A DNA stretch of 64,000 nucleotides from Deinococcus aquaedulcis. GTDB lineage: Bacteria; Deinococcota; Deinococci; Deinococcales; Deinococcaceae. A program made the position numbers and the translations under genes. The stretch covers positions 127,582-191,581 of the forward strand of contig NZ_JAHRBL010000006.1 in assembly GCF_019693445.1 (NCBI RefSeq), read 5' to 3'. The notes beneath the pieces were generated by a model. It worked only from the letters and a program-made list of their open reading frames with translations, searched no databases and was not told where the DNA came from. Below are positions 51,814 to 60,495 of this stretch, in pieces (the stretch's first letter is position 1; each line of letters opens with the position of its first letter).

Positions 51814-52662
51814 TCAGCGGCGGCCCAGGTCGGTGGGGGAGAGCGGGGTGCGGCTCTGGGCCTCGAAAAAGGCGGCGAGGCGCGCGCCCAGTTCCGGGGT
51901 AAAGCGGTTGGCGCCCAGATGCGCGCCCCCGACCTGCACCAGCACGCTGTCGGGGCGGCCAAACACCTCCAGCAGCCGGGCGGTGTTGGTGGCGTGCGGC
52001 ACCGTCTGGTCGTCGGGGCTGGCCACTGCAAACAGCGCCTGACGCGGGGCCACAGCGGCGGCCACCAGCGGATTCAGGCGCGGCCCGGGCGGGCCACCCA
52101 GGGCGTAGGCCGCCTGAATCTCCTGACGGCGGCTTTGGGCGGTGCCGTAAGCCTGATCCAGGTCCACCCAGGCGTCAATCAGGGCCACGGCGCGCACCGG
52201 GTACGGCGAGCCGGGCAGGGCCGTGCGCAGGGCCATCAGGCCGCCCATGCTCAGGCCCAGGGCAAAGGTCTGTCCGTTCCAGGCAAACAGCCGCGTGGCC
52301 GCGCTGTGAACGGTGCCCAGTTCGGCCAGGGCGGCTGGGCTGCCCCAGGTGGTGGGCCCGCCGTCACTGCTGAGCAGCACGGCAAAGCCCGCGCGCAGCA
52401 GGGCGCCCGTCAGCACCGCCATCTGGGGACTGCCGCGCAGGCGCTGCGGGGTCTGGCCGCGTGGGTGTGACACCACCACCAGGGCGCAGGGCCGCAGCGA
52501 GCAGCTGGGTGGCGTCTGCAGCAACGAGGGCGCGTCGGCAGCGCCGACCGATACCCAGGTGGTCGGTGTGGCGGGGGGGGACAGGGGCTGGGCCGGGAGG
52601 CTCAGGGCGCCCGCAGCGCCACCGGCACAGAGTAGAGAGAAGAGGACGGCGGCACGCTTCAC
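51814..52662 (-). CDS. Secreted alpha/beta hydrolase
   Basis: A 282-aa protein with a signal peptide (AAVLFSLLCAGGAAGALS). The nucleophile elbow is LGLSMGG (Ser), the acid is probably in SPDDQTVPH, and the base His is in GGAHLG, so the triad is complete. Two cysteines (PSCSLRPC) may form a disulfide. It is likely an esterase or acyl hydrolase in the envelope. TACAGT lies 8 nt before the GTG at 52662, which supports that start. Confidence 0.82.
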   Translation of the reverse strand: MKRAAVLFSLLCAGGAAGALSLPAQPLSPPATPTTWVSVGAADAPSLLQTPPSCSLRPCALVVVSHPRGQTPQRLRGSPQMAVLTGALLRAGFAVLLSSDGGPTTWGSPAALAELGTVHSAATRLFAWNGQTFALGLSMGGLMALRTALPGSPYPVRAVALIDAWVDLDQAYGTAQSRRQEIQAAYALGGPPGPRLNPLVAAAVAPRQALFAVASPDDQTVPHATNTARLLEVFGRPDSVLVQVGGAHLGANRFTPELGARLAAFFEAQSRTPLSPTDLGRR

Positions 52663-52670
52663 GTCGCGGC

Positions 52671-52676
52671 ACTGTA
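52671..52676 (-). promoter_or_regulatory. Leaderless -10 box for the hydrolase gene
   Basis: TACAGT on the minus strand, 8 nt before the GTG at 52662. Confidence 0.5.
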
Positions 52677-52741
52677 GCGTCTGAAACTGACGGTAGGCTG
52701 TGATTCCCAGAAGCGGCCCCCACGGGCCAGGCGCGTGCAGC

Positions 52742-53917
52742 TTACTGTGGGGCTTCCGGCAGCGCCCGGGGCTGACGCCGCAGCGGGTCCCAGCGGCCGT
52801 TGATCCAGGCGCGCAGCAGCCACTCGAACGGGCCCGCCCTGAAGTGCCGCAGCCACAGGTGGGCGAACAGCTCCAGGGCCAGCCATACCCCCAGGGTGAC
52901 CAGCACCGTCAGGCTGAGGCTCAGCTGCCCGTACCAGCCCAGACCCCAACCGGCGAACAGCAGGCCCAGCAGCAGCGATTCGCCCAGGTACCCCGTGAGC
53001 GACATGCGCCCAGCCGGCGCTGCCAGCCGCAGCAGCCGTGCGGCCGGGTTCAGGGCCGCCAGCGCCACATACGCCCCCGTGAGGGCCGGTGCCGTGATGA
53101 AGCCCAGGGCCACCCCCAGCACCTGCTGGGCCCCGTCGCTGCTCAGGGTCAGCCACGCCGAGGCCGCGCCGCCCGGCAGGCCCACGGTCGCCCCCAGCAG
53201 CAGCAGGCGCTGCCAGAGGGTGCCGTAGCGTTCGGGGCGCCGCAGGACCCCCAGTCGCCCGGCCGCCAGCCCCAGCAAGAACATGCTCAGGGCCAGCGAC
53301 CAGTTCAGCACGCCCAGGGTCAGCAGCACCCCGGGCAATGCGCTCAGGCGGGCGCGGGCCGCTTCCAGCAGTCCGCCCTGCACGGCGCGGTCCAGTGCGG
53401 CGGCGTCTTGCACAAACCCTGCCGTCCCCGGCCCGGCCGCCAGCGACCCCAGGGCCACCACCGCCAGTAGCCCCGCCCCCACGAGGTAAGCGCCGGCGGC
53501 GCCCCGCAGGGCCGTGCGGGTGCGGCGCACGGCAAACCACGGCAGCGCCAGCCCCAGCACCGCGTAACTCAGCAGAATGTCGCCAATAAACAGCAGTGCG
53601 GCGTGCAGCAGGCCCAGCACCCCCAGCGCCAGCAGGCGGCGACGGTAGCGGCGCAGGCCGTCGCCCGGCTGGGCCTGGGCATGCAGCAGCAGGGTCAGGC
53701 TGTAGCCGAACAGAAACGAGAACAGCAGATAAAACTTGCCCTGCGCCAGCGCCACGATCAGCCACGCCAGCACGCCGTCGAGCCCGGAATGCACCAGCGC
53801 CGGGGTCAGGCCACCGTGGGTCATGGCGAGGTACGGCATGTTGACGAACACGATCCCCAACAGGGCCAGGCCGCGCAACTGGTCCGGCAAGGGCTGACGA
53901 TTCCCTTGAACCATCAT
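52742..53917 (-). CDS. DUF418/YeiB-like integral membrane protein
   Basis: A 391-aa protein with about ten membrane segments. It has LPDQLRGLALLGIVFVNMPYL at the N terminus and, near the C terminus, GRMSLTGYLGESLLLGLLF and LELFAHLWLRHFRAGPFEWLLRAW, the DUF418 signature. These proteins are related to acyltransferase-3 and may modify surface molecules; none is well characterised. Starts at 53917 and 53914 (consecutive ATG codons) are downstream of the operator; the ATG at 53950 overlaps the -10 box and is unlikely. It is divergent from a TetR-type gene. Confidence 0.85.
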   Translation of the reverse strand: MMVQGNRQPLPDQLRGLALLGIVFVNMPYLAMTHGGLTPALVHSGLDGVLAWLIVALAQGKFYLLFSFLFGYSLTLLLHAQAQPGDGLRRYRRRLLALGVLGLLHAALLFIGDILLSYAVLGLALPWFAVRRTRTALRGAAGAYLVGAGLLAVVALGSLAAGPGTAGFVQDAAALDRAVQGGLLEAARARLSALPGVLLTLGVLNWSLALSMFLLGLAAGRLGVLRRPERYGTLWQRLLLLGATVGLPGGAASAWLTLSSDGAQQVLGVALGFITAPALTGAYVALAALNPAARLLRLAAPAGRMSLTGYLGESLLLGLLFAGWGLGWYGQLSLSLTVLVTLGVWLALELFAHLWLRHFRAGPFEWLLRAWINGRWDPLRRQPRALPEAPQ

Positions 53918-53924
53918 CGTTTCT

Positions 53925-53946
53925 TTTGGAACAATCATGTTCCAAA
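53925..53946. promoter_or_regulatory. Palindromic operator between DUF418 and TetR-family genes
   Basis: TTTGGAACA and TGTTCCAAA form perfect 9-bp arms around a 4-nt ATCA spacer. It directly abuts the TATGCT -10 box of the DUF418 gene (AGCATA at 53946-53951) and lies 38 nt before the regulator start. Size and symmetry fit a TetR-family dimer site, so the regulator would repress the membrane-protein gene and perhaps itself. Confidence 0.75.
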
Positions 53947-53972
53947 GCATAGAGGATCGGCTGTCTACCCGC

Positions 53973-53978
53973 TAGGCT
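53973..53978 (+). promoter_or_regulatory. Leaderless -10 box for the TetR-type gene
   Basis: TAGGCT lies 6 nt before the ATG at 53985. Confidence 0.5.
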
Positions 53979-53984
53979 TTGGCC

Positions 53985-54572
53985 ATGAGCCGAGCCCGCC
54001 GCACTGCGCCAACGCCCCTGCTGGAGGTGCTGACCCAGGCGCTGGTAGAGCGGCCCCACGCCAGCCTGGGCGAACTGGCGGCGCTGGCTGGTGTGGGCCG
54101 CACCACCCTGCACCGCCTGTACCCCACCCGGGAAGCGGTGCTGCGCGCCGTGGCCCTGGACGCCCTGGCCCACCTGCGGGAGGTGGACGAGGAGGTGGGG
54201 CTGGCCGCCGCCTTTGCGCCGGGCACGCCGCCAGCGGCCTCCTGGCAGACGCTGGAACGCTGGATTGAACGGCTGGTACCGCTGGGCCCGCGCCTGCAGT
54301 TTCTGGTGCGCGCCTCTGAACTGGACGGCGACGCCGAACTGACGCGCGCCTCGGCCGCGCTGGACGCCACGCTGCTTGGCGCCCTGGAACGCGCGCAGGC
54401 GCAGGGCTTCCTGAGCCCCCGCCCGCCCGCCGCGTGGCTGATGGCGTCCCTGCACGCCCTGATTTATGTCTGCTGGGAACAGGTGGCGGCGGGGACGGTG
54501 GCCCCGCGTGACGCCGCTGGGCTGGTGTTCCGCACCTGGCTGGGCGGTGTGGGGGAGAAGGCGAACGGCTGA
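53985..54572 (+). CDS. TetR-family transcriptional regulator
   Basis: A 195-aa regulator. The N-terminal 60 residues are the helix-turn-helix domain (ASLGELAALAGVGRTTLHRLYPTREAVLRAVALDALAHL), the rest is an all-helical ligand-binding and dimer domain. The close, divergent DUF418 gene with a perfect operator is the likely target. The effector is unknown. The start is ATG 53985 on the basis of the TAGGCT box; a TTG at 53979 is in frame but lies within the promoter spacing. Confidence 0.88.
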   Translation: MSRARRTAPTPLLEVLTQALVERPHASLGELAALAGVGRTTLHRLYPTREAVLRAVALDALAHLREVDEEVGLAAAFAPGTPPAASWQTLERWIERLVPLGPRLQFLVRASELDGDAELTRASAALDATLLGALERAQAQGFLSPRPPAAWLMASLHALIYVCWEQVAAGTVAPRDAAGLVFRTWLGGVGEKANG

Positions 54573-54614
54573 GACGTCTTCCGAAACATTCCGGAACGTG
54601 TTATGGACTGTTTC

Positions 54615-54720
54615 CAACCGGACTGGCCGGGCTGCGCAGCAGAAGGAAAGGGTACGGATGTCCGGGCATTAGGCTGGAACAGCGCCGAAGGCGGGGAACA
54701 TCCAGTTCTTCTCTGGGTGT
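54615..54720 (+). repeat. Dispersed intergenic repeat, copy 4 (second half)
   Basis: GGCTGGAACAGCGCCGAAGG, GGGGAACATCCAGTTCTTCTC match the minus-strand segment of copy 3 at 34520-34600 base for base over long stretches, and GGACTGGCCGGGCTGCGCAGCAGA resembles its first half. It lies in the gap between the TetR-type gene and the acyltransferase gene. Confidence 0.6.
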
Positions 54721-54756
54721 GACGGACATGGACGGCAGTCCATATGAGCGGCGCCC

Positions 54757-55902
54757 CTACCGGCCGAACAGCAGGGGACTCAGGCGGGTGCCCAGCAGGG
54801 CCCGGCCCAGCAGCGCAGGCCCCAGCAACGCCACCGCGAAGTACCCCAGCATGGTCAGGGCCACCTGTGCGGGCGGGCCGTCCGGGGGCAGGGCGCGCTC
54901 CAGGGCCTGCAACACGGCCGGGTGAATCAGGTAAATCTGCAGGCTGACGGTGCCCAGCAGCCCCACCGCCGCGCGCAGCGGCGCTATGCGTACCAGCCGG
55001 AAGGCCGCGCCCAGCAGGCCCAGGGCCACCAGACTGGTGTACAGCCAGCTCAGGCCGCTGTAGACCACGGGGGTTACGTTCTCGCCCCGGGCATAGGCCA
55101 GCCCGGCGGGCAGGTACAGGCCATACGCCAGGGCCAGCACCGGCAGCAGCACCCAGCGGCGGCGCCGCCACCACGCCGGAAAGTCGTCCAGGCGCGCGCC
55201 CACCGCTACGCCCAGCGTGATGGGCAGCATGTACCACAGCACCGTGCTGGCCGGAAACGGCAGGCGCAGCACCTCACGGTTCAGGAGGTACAGGCCCAGT
55301 TGCAGCGCCAGTCCCAGCAGCAGCGCGGCCGTAATGCTGGGGCGCCGCCGCGCCAGCGGGAGCAGCAGCGGCAGGACCAGGTACACCTCCAGCGCCACCA
55401 GCAGGAAATACAGGTGATAGCTGGCCTTGCCGTACAGCAGCCAGTCGCGCCAGCGTTCCGGGTCGGTGAGGGTGCTCGCCTCGCGCTGGCCTGTCCACAC
55501 GTACCAGACGATATACAGCGCGCTCCACAGCAGGTAGGGCCAGCCGCCGCGCGTCAGGCGGCGCCAGAAATAGCGCCCCGGCTCAAAGCGCTTCAGCAGG
55601 CTGCGCGTGAGAACCACCGCCGAGAGAAACACGAAGGCCGGCACCGCAAAGTGCAGCGTGCGGTTCAGGATCAGGACCAGCAGGTGGGCAGTGGAGGCCG
55701 GCTCCAGTGAACGCAGCGCTGCGCCGGTGGTGTGGTGGCCCACCACCTCCAGAATGGTTAGGCCCCGAAAGACATCAATGGCCGAGAGACGGGGGGCGGC
55801 GGGGGCTGGCGCGGGGTCCTGCGGCGGCGCTGCCCCGGCGGGCGCAGGGGCCACCGGGGCAGGCAGGGCAGAGGGCGGGTGATCGGGGGAGGGGTCAGCC
55901 AT
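54757..55902 (-). CDS. Acyltransferase-3 family integral membrane protein
   Basis: A 381-aa protein with about ten membrane helices. RLSAIDVFRGLTILEVVGHHTT with the catalytic-type His, VPAFVFLSAVVLTRSLLKRFEPGRYFWRR, and SLQIYLIHPAVL are typical of the acyltransferase-3 family. The first 35 residues are proline/alanine-rich. Members O-acylate surface polysaccharides, antibiotics or lipids. A TACCGT box is 10 nt upstream of the ATG. The acceptor is unknown; no exopolysaccharide cluster is next to it. Confidence 0.88.
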   Translation of the reverse strand: MADPSPDHPPSALPAPVAPAPAGAAPPQDPAPAPAAPRLSAIDVFRGLTILEVVGHHTTGAALRSLEPASTAHLLVLILNRTLHFAVPAFVFLSAVVLTRSLLKRFEPGRYFWRRLTRGGWPYLLWSALYIVWYVWTGQREASTLTDPERWRDWLLYGKASYHLYFLLVALEVYLVLPLLLPLARRRPSITAALLLGLALQLGLYLLNREVLRLPFPASTVLWYMLPITLGVAVGARLDDFPAWWRRRRWVLLPVLALAYGLYLPAGLAYARGENVTPVVYSGLSWLYTSLVALGLLGAAFRLVRIAPLRAAVGLLGTVSLQIYLIHPAVLQALERALPPDGPPAQVALTMLGYFAVALLGPALLGRALLGTRLSPLLFGR

Positions 55903-56000
55903 TGAACGCCCCACGGTACTGCCCGCGCCCCGGCCAACTGGTGAACGTTAAGCAAACGGCAACTCAAGGGGGGAAGCGCCTCCATGTCCCTCATCCAGGC

Positions 56001-57107
56001 CTATCCCCGCCCGCGCACCTCAAAGCCCGCACCGGTGAGGATGCCCGCCGCGCGCGCCACGTCCTCCGGGCTTTCCAGGCCTAGGCGAATGGCGCCGCCG
56101 TCCTCGCGGATGGCCAGCACCTCAATGTCCTTGATGTTCACGCCCGCCGCCCCCAGCGCCTGCGTGACCGCGCCAATCTGGTTGGGTTTGTCCGGCACCG
56201 CCACCACAAGGTCGTGGCGCTGCGGCAGCAGGCTGCGGCGCACCACCGGCAGGCTGTCGCGGGTGCGCTTGCCTTCCTGGGCGCACAGCAGCAGTTCCTC
56301 GGGGTCGTCCAGATCGGCCTCCAGGCGATCCAGCTGCCGGCGGAATCTGGACAGGGCCTCGCGCAGCGCCGCGCGGTTTTCCACCACCATGTCGCGGCTC
56401 ATGCGGGGGTCGCCGCTGGCCACGCGCGTGAGGTCCCGGAAGCCCCCGGCCGCCAGCAGGCTCAGGCGCTCGTCGCGCGCCACCATGTGCGTCAGGGCGA
56501 GGCTGGCGAGGTACGGCAGGTGACTGATGGTCGCCACCAGCGCGTCGTGGGCGTCGGGGGGCATCACCACGGGCGCGGCGCCCAGGCCCTCGACCAGCGC
56601 GCGGGCGCGGCTCAGGGCGGTCAGGGGCGTGTGGTCGCCAGGGGTCAGCACCCACACCGCGTTTTCCAGCAGCGCCGCGCGGGCGTGCGTGACCCCGCCG
56701 CGCTCGCTGCCCGCCATCGGGTGCCCGGCCACGAAGGAGCGCACCCCCAGCCGCTCCATCTCGGCGGCAATGCCCGCTTTGACGCTGCCCACATCGGTCA
56801 CCAGGGCGCCCGGGTTCAGAAAAGGCGCGAGGTCGCGCGCCAGCGGGGCCAGGGCGCGCATGGGGGCAGCCAGCACCACCAGATCGGCCTCGCGCAGCCA
56901 CTCGCCGGCCGAGGCGCGCACCTCGTCCACCACACCCAGGGCCTCGGCCTCGCGCAGCACGTCCATGCTGCTGTCCAGGCCCACCACCTTTTTCGCCAGC
57001 AGGCGCTGGCGCAGCCCCAGGGCCACGCTGCCCCCGATCAGCCCCACGCCCGCCACCACAGCGGTGCCAAAGGGGGTGGAATCGGGCGCGGCGGGCGGCA
57101 TCGTCAT
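56001..57107 (-). CDS. tyrA: Prephenate dehydrogenase
   Basis: A 368-aa TyrA that oxidises prephenate to hydroxyphenylpyruvate for tyrosine. The NAD motif is VVAGVGLIGGSVALGL, followed by LVVLAAPMRA, VTDVGSVKAGI, FVAGHPMAGSERGGV with the catalytic His, and ATISHLPYLASLALTH. The C-terminal 70 residues form an ACT domain (PDKPNQIGAVTQALGAAGVNIKDIEVL), so amino-acid feedback is likely. TAGCCT stands 7 nt before the ATG. Confidence 0.94.
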   Translation of the reverse strand: MTMPPAAPDSTPFGTAVVAGVGLIGGSVALGLRQRLLAKKVVGLDSSMDVLREAEALGVVDEVRASAGEWLREADLVVLAAPMRALAPLARDLAPFLNPGALVTDVGSVKAGIAAEMERLGVRSFVAGHPMAGSERGGVTHARAALLENAVWVLTPGDHTPLTALSRARALVEGLGAAPVVMPPDAHDALVATISHLPYLASLALTHMVARDERLSLLAAGGFRDLTRVASGDPRMSRDMVVENRAALREALSRFRRQLDRLEADLDDPEELLLCAQEGKRTRDSLPVVRRSLLPQRHDLVVAVPDKPNQIGAVTQALGAAGVNIKDIEVLAIREDGGAIRLGLESPEDVARAAGILTGAGFEVRGRG

Positions 57108-57114
57108 GGGGGCG

Positions 57115-57120
57115 AGGCTA
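57115..57120 (-). promoter_or_regulatory. Leaderless -10 box for tyrA
   Basis: TAGCCT on the minus strand, 7 nt before the ATG at 57107. Confidence 0.6.
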
Positions 57121-57168
57121 GCATGCCCCCGGCGGCCCCCACGCGCCTTCGCCCTGTGCGCGCCGCGC

Positions 57169-57174
57169 TACAGT
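57169..57174 (+). promoter_or_regulatory. Leaderless -10 box for the TSUP permease gene
   Basis: TACAGT lies 7 nt before the GTG at 57182 and argues against the GTG at 57173, which overlaps it. Confidence 0.55.
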
Positions 57175-57181
57175 GCCCGGC

Positions 57182-57934
57182 GTGCCTGGTCCCGAAGTGC
57201 TGCTCTACGGCCTGCCCCTGGCCTTTCTCGCCGGTTTTCTGGACGCGGTGGCGGGGGGCGGTGGCACCATCACGCTGCCCACGCTGTTTTTGATGGGCCT
57301 CAGCCCGGCGCAGGTGGTGGCCACCAACAAGCTGCTGGCCATTTTCGGCTCGGGCAGTGCCACGTGGCAGTACTGGAAAAATGGCCATGTGGAGCGGCCC
57401 CTGGTGCTGCGCTTGATCCCCCTGGCCCTTCTGGGCAGCGCGCTGGGGGCCTTTCTGGTGCGCTTTGTGGACCCGGCGCTGTTTCGCACGCTGGTGGGCG
57501 TGGTGATTCTGGGGGTCGGCGCGCTGGTGCTGATCAACAAACGCTTTGGCCTGGAAGACCGCTACCCGGGCCTCACCGCCCGCACCCTGGCCCTGACCCT
57601 GCCCGGCACCCTCCTCATTGGCATCTACGACGGCTTTCTGGGCCCCGGCACCGGCACCTTCGCCATGTTCCTGTTCTCGCTGGCCGGCTTCAGTCTGGTG
57701 CGCGCCAGTGGCAACGCGCGGACCCTGAACTTCGCCACCAACCTGGGGGCGTTTGGGCTGTTTCTGCTGGGTGGCCACATGGTGTGGTGGATTGGCCTGC
57801 CGATGGGCGTGGCCAACGCCCTGGGCGCCTTTCTGGGCGCGCGCATGGCGATGCTGCGCGGCAGCGCCTTCGTGAAATGGGTGTACGGCGTGATCGTGGT
57901 GTTGGTGGCCGCCCGGCTGTTTTTTGGGCGCTAA
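57182..57934 (+). CDS. TSUP (TauE/SafE) family sulfite/anion exporter-like permease
   Basis: A 250-aa membrane protein with about eight helices in two halves. The first half holds [24 protein letters not shown] and [20 protein letters not shown], the second [24 protein letters not shown] and [12 protein letters not shown], the paired signature of the TauE/SafE family. Substrates in the family are sulfite, sulfoacetate and similar anions; this one is not assigned. It is divergent from tyrA with 74 nt between starts. Confidence 0.9.
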   Translation: MPGPEVLLYGLPLAFLAGFLDAVAGGGGTITLPTLFLMGLSPAQVVATNKLLAIFGSGSATWQYWKNGHVERPLVLRLIPLALLGSALGAFLVRFVDPALFRTLVGVVILGVGALVLINKRFGLEDRYPGLTARTLALTLPGTLLIGIYDGFLGPGTGTFAMFLFSLAGFSLVRASGNARTLNFATNLGAFGLFLLGGHMVWWIGLPMGVANALGAFLGARMAMLRGSAFVKWVYGVIVVLVAARLFFGR

Positions 57935-57965
57935 GCCAGCTGAGGAACAGGGCCTCGGCGCCTTA

Positions 57966-58031
57966 GCGGTCACCACAAGACCTGAAGGCTTCACCTTCAG
58001 GTCTTGTGAGACGAGCGGAGCGAGTGACCGC
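57966..58031. repeat. Nested inverted repeat after the TSUP gene
   Basis: An inner perfect 15-bp arm (CACAAGACCTGAAGG at 57974-57988 with its complement at 57994-58008, 5-nt loop) is enclosed by outer 8-bp arms GCGGTCAC (57966-57973) and GTGACCGC (58024-58031). The inner hairpin may terminate the TSUP transcript although no T-run follows; the nested outer arms are unusual. Confidence 0.7.
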
Positions 58032-58104
58032 GACACACAGCGGTTGGCGTGGAGTTAAGGGGGGTCCCTTCTTCCCCTGGGCGGAAAGGAATACCGCTGT
58101 GACA

Positions 58105-58230
58105 GCACATCCTCGATCAGAGCGGCTTGCCGAGTGGTGGAGAAGAGAGGGCCCACAGGCGGAGGTCTGGGTACCGGGCTCGAGCAGCCCCGATGCTGAA
58201 GAACAGCCGGTGGAGCTCTGGATGTGACGG
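58105..58230 (+). repeat. Possible degenerate copy of the dispersed repeat
   Basis: AGAGCGGCTTGCCGAGTGG, GGAGAAGAGAGG and GAACAGCCGGTGGAGCTCTG loosely follow the order seen at 34520-34645 (minus strand). The match is weak. No ORF is credible in the 379-nt gap between the TSUP and msrA genes. Confidence 0.3.
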
Positions 58231-58313
58231 CGAGGCCAGAAGGTGCCGGGGCTTAGGTCCAACCGTGCGCCTGCGCCCCGTCTATGGGCGGGCCAGGCGC
58301 CATGATGCGGGCT

Positions 58314-58865
58314 ATGACCACCCCCTCAAGCCCAACCCAGCAGGCCATTCTCGCCGGAGGGTGCTTCTGGTGCACCGAAGCGGTGCTCAAGGACGTACGC
58401 GGCGTGCAGAAGGTAGAAAGTGGCTACATTGGCGGCCACACCCCTAACCCCGATTACCGCAGTGTGTGCAGCGGCCAGACCGGCCACGCCGAGGCGGTGC
58501 GCATCACCTTTGACCCGGCGCAGGTGAGCTTCAAGGATCTGCTGGGCCTGTTTTTCGCCACCCACGACCCCACCACCCTCAACCGCCAGGGCGCGGATGT
58601 GGGCACCCAGTACCGCAGCGCCGTGTTTCCCCTCAGTGCTGAGCAGGAAACCCAGACGCGCGAGGTGATCGAAGACCTGACCCGCCAGGACGTGTTCGGC
58701 CGCCCCATCGTGACCACCATTGAGCCCGCCAGCACCTTCCATGTGGCCGAGGACTACCACCAGGACTACTACGCCAACAACCCGCGCCAGCCGTACTGTA
58801 TGGCCGTGATTGCCCCCAAGGTCGCCAAGATGCGGCAGTACTACGCCGACCGGCTCAAGGGTTAA
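58314..58865 (+). CDS. msrA: Peptide-methionine (S)-S-oxide reductase
   Basis: A 183-aa MsrA that reduces methionine-S-sulfoxide in proteins. The catalytic motif [11 protein letters not shown] is near residue 17, followed by [50 protein letters not shown] and [17 protein letters not shown] resolving cysteine is likely the one in SVCSG or QPYCMAV. It fits the oxidant-resistant life style of the genus. ATG codons at 58302 and 58305 are also in frame; 58314 gives the usual N terminus. Confidence 0.94.
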   Translation: MTTPSSPTQQAILAGGCFWCTEAVLKDVRGVQKVESGYIGGHTPNPDYRSVCSGQTGHAEAVRITFDPAQVSFKDLLGLFFATHDPTTLNRQGADVGTQYRSAVFPLSAEQETQTREVIEDLTRQDVFGRPIVTTIEPASTFHVAEDYHQDYYANNPRQPYCMAVIAPKVAKMRQYYADRLKG

Positions 58866-58880
58866 GGAGCCCAAACGCTG

Positions 58881-58917
58881 AGGGGGCGCCGGGCCAGCAT
58901 AGAGGCCCGCGCCCCCT
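58881..58917. terminator. Bidirectional terminator between msrA and the MOSC gene
   Basis: AGGGGGCGCCGGGCC pairs with GGCCCGCGCCCCCT (one bulge) around an 8-nt loop, between two convergent stops; the plus strand continues CTCTCCTCT. Confidence 0.7.
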
Positions 58918-58948
58918 CTCCTCTAAGGCGACCAACCTCTGGCCCGCT

Positions 58949-59611
58949 TCAGCCCAGCTTTTTCAGCCGGCCTTCCAGATCGCGGCGGGTGCGCTCGGCC
59001 ACGGGGAAGGCCAGCCACGCCTCCAGGCCCTCGCGGGTTAGGGCGGGCTCGCCCACGTACACGTCAAACAGTTCGCCCACGGTGGGGGCCACTGGGTCGC
59101 CGGGGAGGTGCGTGACGGGGTCGCCCGCGCCCACCGTGCCCTCGGTCAGCACGCGCAGATACAGCCCGGGGCGGCGCATGCGGGCAAAGCGTTTCACGAA
59201 GGACCCCTCGCGCACATGCGCCGCCAGCGTGCCGCAGGGAATGCGCGGCGCCGTGACTTCCAGCACCACCTCGCCCGCCGCGCCGTGGACCGTCAGGCGG
59301 TCACCCACACGCACCTCGGCCGAGGAGAGCCCACTGAGGGTGAGGTTCTCGCCAAAGAGCCCCGGGCGCGCGGGGGCAGCGAGTTCGGCGGCCCAGGCGG
59401 CGTAGTCGGGCATGGTGTAGGCGTACACCGCCTGATCCGGGCCGCCGTGGTGCTTGCGGTTGAGCACGTGGTCGCCGTCCAGCCCGGCGCGCGTCACGCG
59501 CACGTGGCCCGGCAGGGGGTGCTTGTCGATGCCCGTGACGGTGGCGCGCCCGCCCACCTTCAGCGCGGTGGGCTGACCGACGCACACCGCCGTAACCCGG
59601 AGTTCGTTCAT
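58949..59611 (-). CDS. MOSC-domain protein (YiiM-like)
   Basis: A 220-aa MOSC protein. [33 protein letters not shown] is the domain opening, GLFGENLTL the middle, and [13 protein letters not shown] carries the conserved cysteine that ligates the molybdenum cofactor. The C-terminal helix bundle ([22 protein letters not shown]) is of the 3-alpha type seen in YiiM, which is involved in reducing N-hydroxylated bases. TAGTCT lies 7 nt before the ATG. Confidence 0.9.
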   Translation of the reverse strand: MNELRVTAVCVGQPTALKVGGRATVTGIDKHPLPGHVRVTRAGLDGDHVLNRKHHGGPDQAVYAYTMPDYAAWAAELAAPARPGLFGENLTLSGLSSAEVRVGDRLTVHGAAGEVVLEVTAPRIPCGTLAAHVREGSFVKRFARMRRPGLYLRVLTEGTVGAGDPVTHLPGDPVAPTVGELFDVYVGEPALTREGLEAWLAFPVAERTRRDLEGRLKKLG

Positions 59612-59618
59612 GCCCCTC

Positions 59619-59624
59619 AGACTA
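59619..59624 (-). promoter_or_regulatory. Leaderless -10 box for the MOSC gene
   Basis: TAGTCT on the minus strand, 7 nt before the ATG at 59611. Confidence 0.6.
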
Positions 59625-59701
59625 GCAAAGCCCACCGCGCTGGGGCGCAGCGTGACCGCCGTCCTGGCCGCCCTGGGGGCCACTGTGCTGAAATACCGGG
59701 C

Positions 59702-60151
59702 GTGAGCAAGCCTGCCCGCCCCGCCCCCGCTGGTCCCCAGCCGCCGACCCCTGAACAGGTGGCCCCCGAGCAGCTGGCCCAGGGCCGCACCCTGACCCTG
59801 GCCACGCTGTGGGCGCTGTTTCTGCTGACGGTGCTGCCCTTCGTGGCGGGGCTGGTGCAGGGGCAGACGGAAGGGGCCCTGCGGCAGAGCCTGTACGCGC
59901 TCGCCACCGCCTTTCTGCTGGGCATGGTGTGGCGCGGCAGCACCTGGGCGTGGCGCCTGACGGTGAGTTTTGGCATGGTGGCCGGGCTGCTGGTCTTTGT
60001 GGTGGGCATGCTGGCGGGCGGCGCGTCGTGGCGCGGCTGGATGGTCAGTGTGGCGGGCCTGGGCTATCTGGTCCTGGCCACGGCGCTGGTCGGCACGCCC
60101 AGCATTCGCGCGTTCCTGGACAGCCGTTGGGCAGCGCGGCGGCGGCCATGA
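59702..60151 (+). CDS. Hypothetical membrane protein, 149 aa
   Basis: Not recognised. After a proline-rich N terminus of 25 residues come four membrane helices ([52 protein letters not shown] and [19 protein letters not shown]) and a basic end RWAARRRP. The GTG at 59702 opens [11 protein letters not shown]. Its stop overlaps the start of the RNHCP gene as ATGA, so the pair are cotranslated. Confidence 0.8.
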   Translation: MSKPARPAPAGPQPPTPEQVAPEQLAQGRTLTLATLWALFLLTVLPFVAGLVQGQTEGALRQSLYALATAFLLGMVWRGSTWAWRLTVSFGMVAGLLVFVVGMLAGGASWRGWMVSVAGLGYLVLATALVGTPSIRAFLDSRWAARRRP

Positions 60152-60495
60152 GCGGCGAGCGTCGCTTTACCGTGCAGGGGACGAACAACGCCTTTACCTG
60201 TGGCCACTGCGGCGCGCAGGTGCAGCCGTTGCAGAACGGCAGCGTGCGCAACCACTGCCCCCAGTGCCTGCACAGCAAACATGTGGACCTTCTCCCCGGT
60301 GACCGCGCGTGCGACTGCCACGGCCTGATGCGCCCGGTGGGTGTGGAACAGAGTGGAAAGAAGGGCTGGGTGCTGCTGCACCGCTGCCAGACGTGTGGCT
60401 TTCAGGGCCGCAACCGCGCGGCGCTGGACGACCCCGCGCAGCCTGACAGCTGGGACGCCATCGTGGCCCTGAGCGCCCGCAGCGGGCAAGGGTAG
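60148..60495 (+). CDS. RNHCP domain protein
   Basis: A 115-aa zinc-ribbon-like protein. [19 protein letters not shown], then [14 protein letters not shown] (the RNHCP name motif) and [20 protein letters not shown] make three CxxC pairs, enough for metal binding. The family is small, conserved and of unknown role, possibly in RNA or translation. It overlaps the end of the membrane-protein gene by 4 nt. Confidence 0.9.
   Translation: MSGERRFTVQGTNNAFTCGHCGAQVQPLQNGSVRNHCPQCLHSKHVDLLPGDRACDCHGLMRPVGVEQSGKKGWVLLHRCQTCGFQGRNRAALDDPAQPDSWDAIVALSARSGQG

Noticed and set aside
53948..53950. ATG at 53950 as the DUF418 start
   Set aside because: It overlaps the TATGCT -10 box and the operator would then lie inside the coding region.
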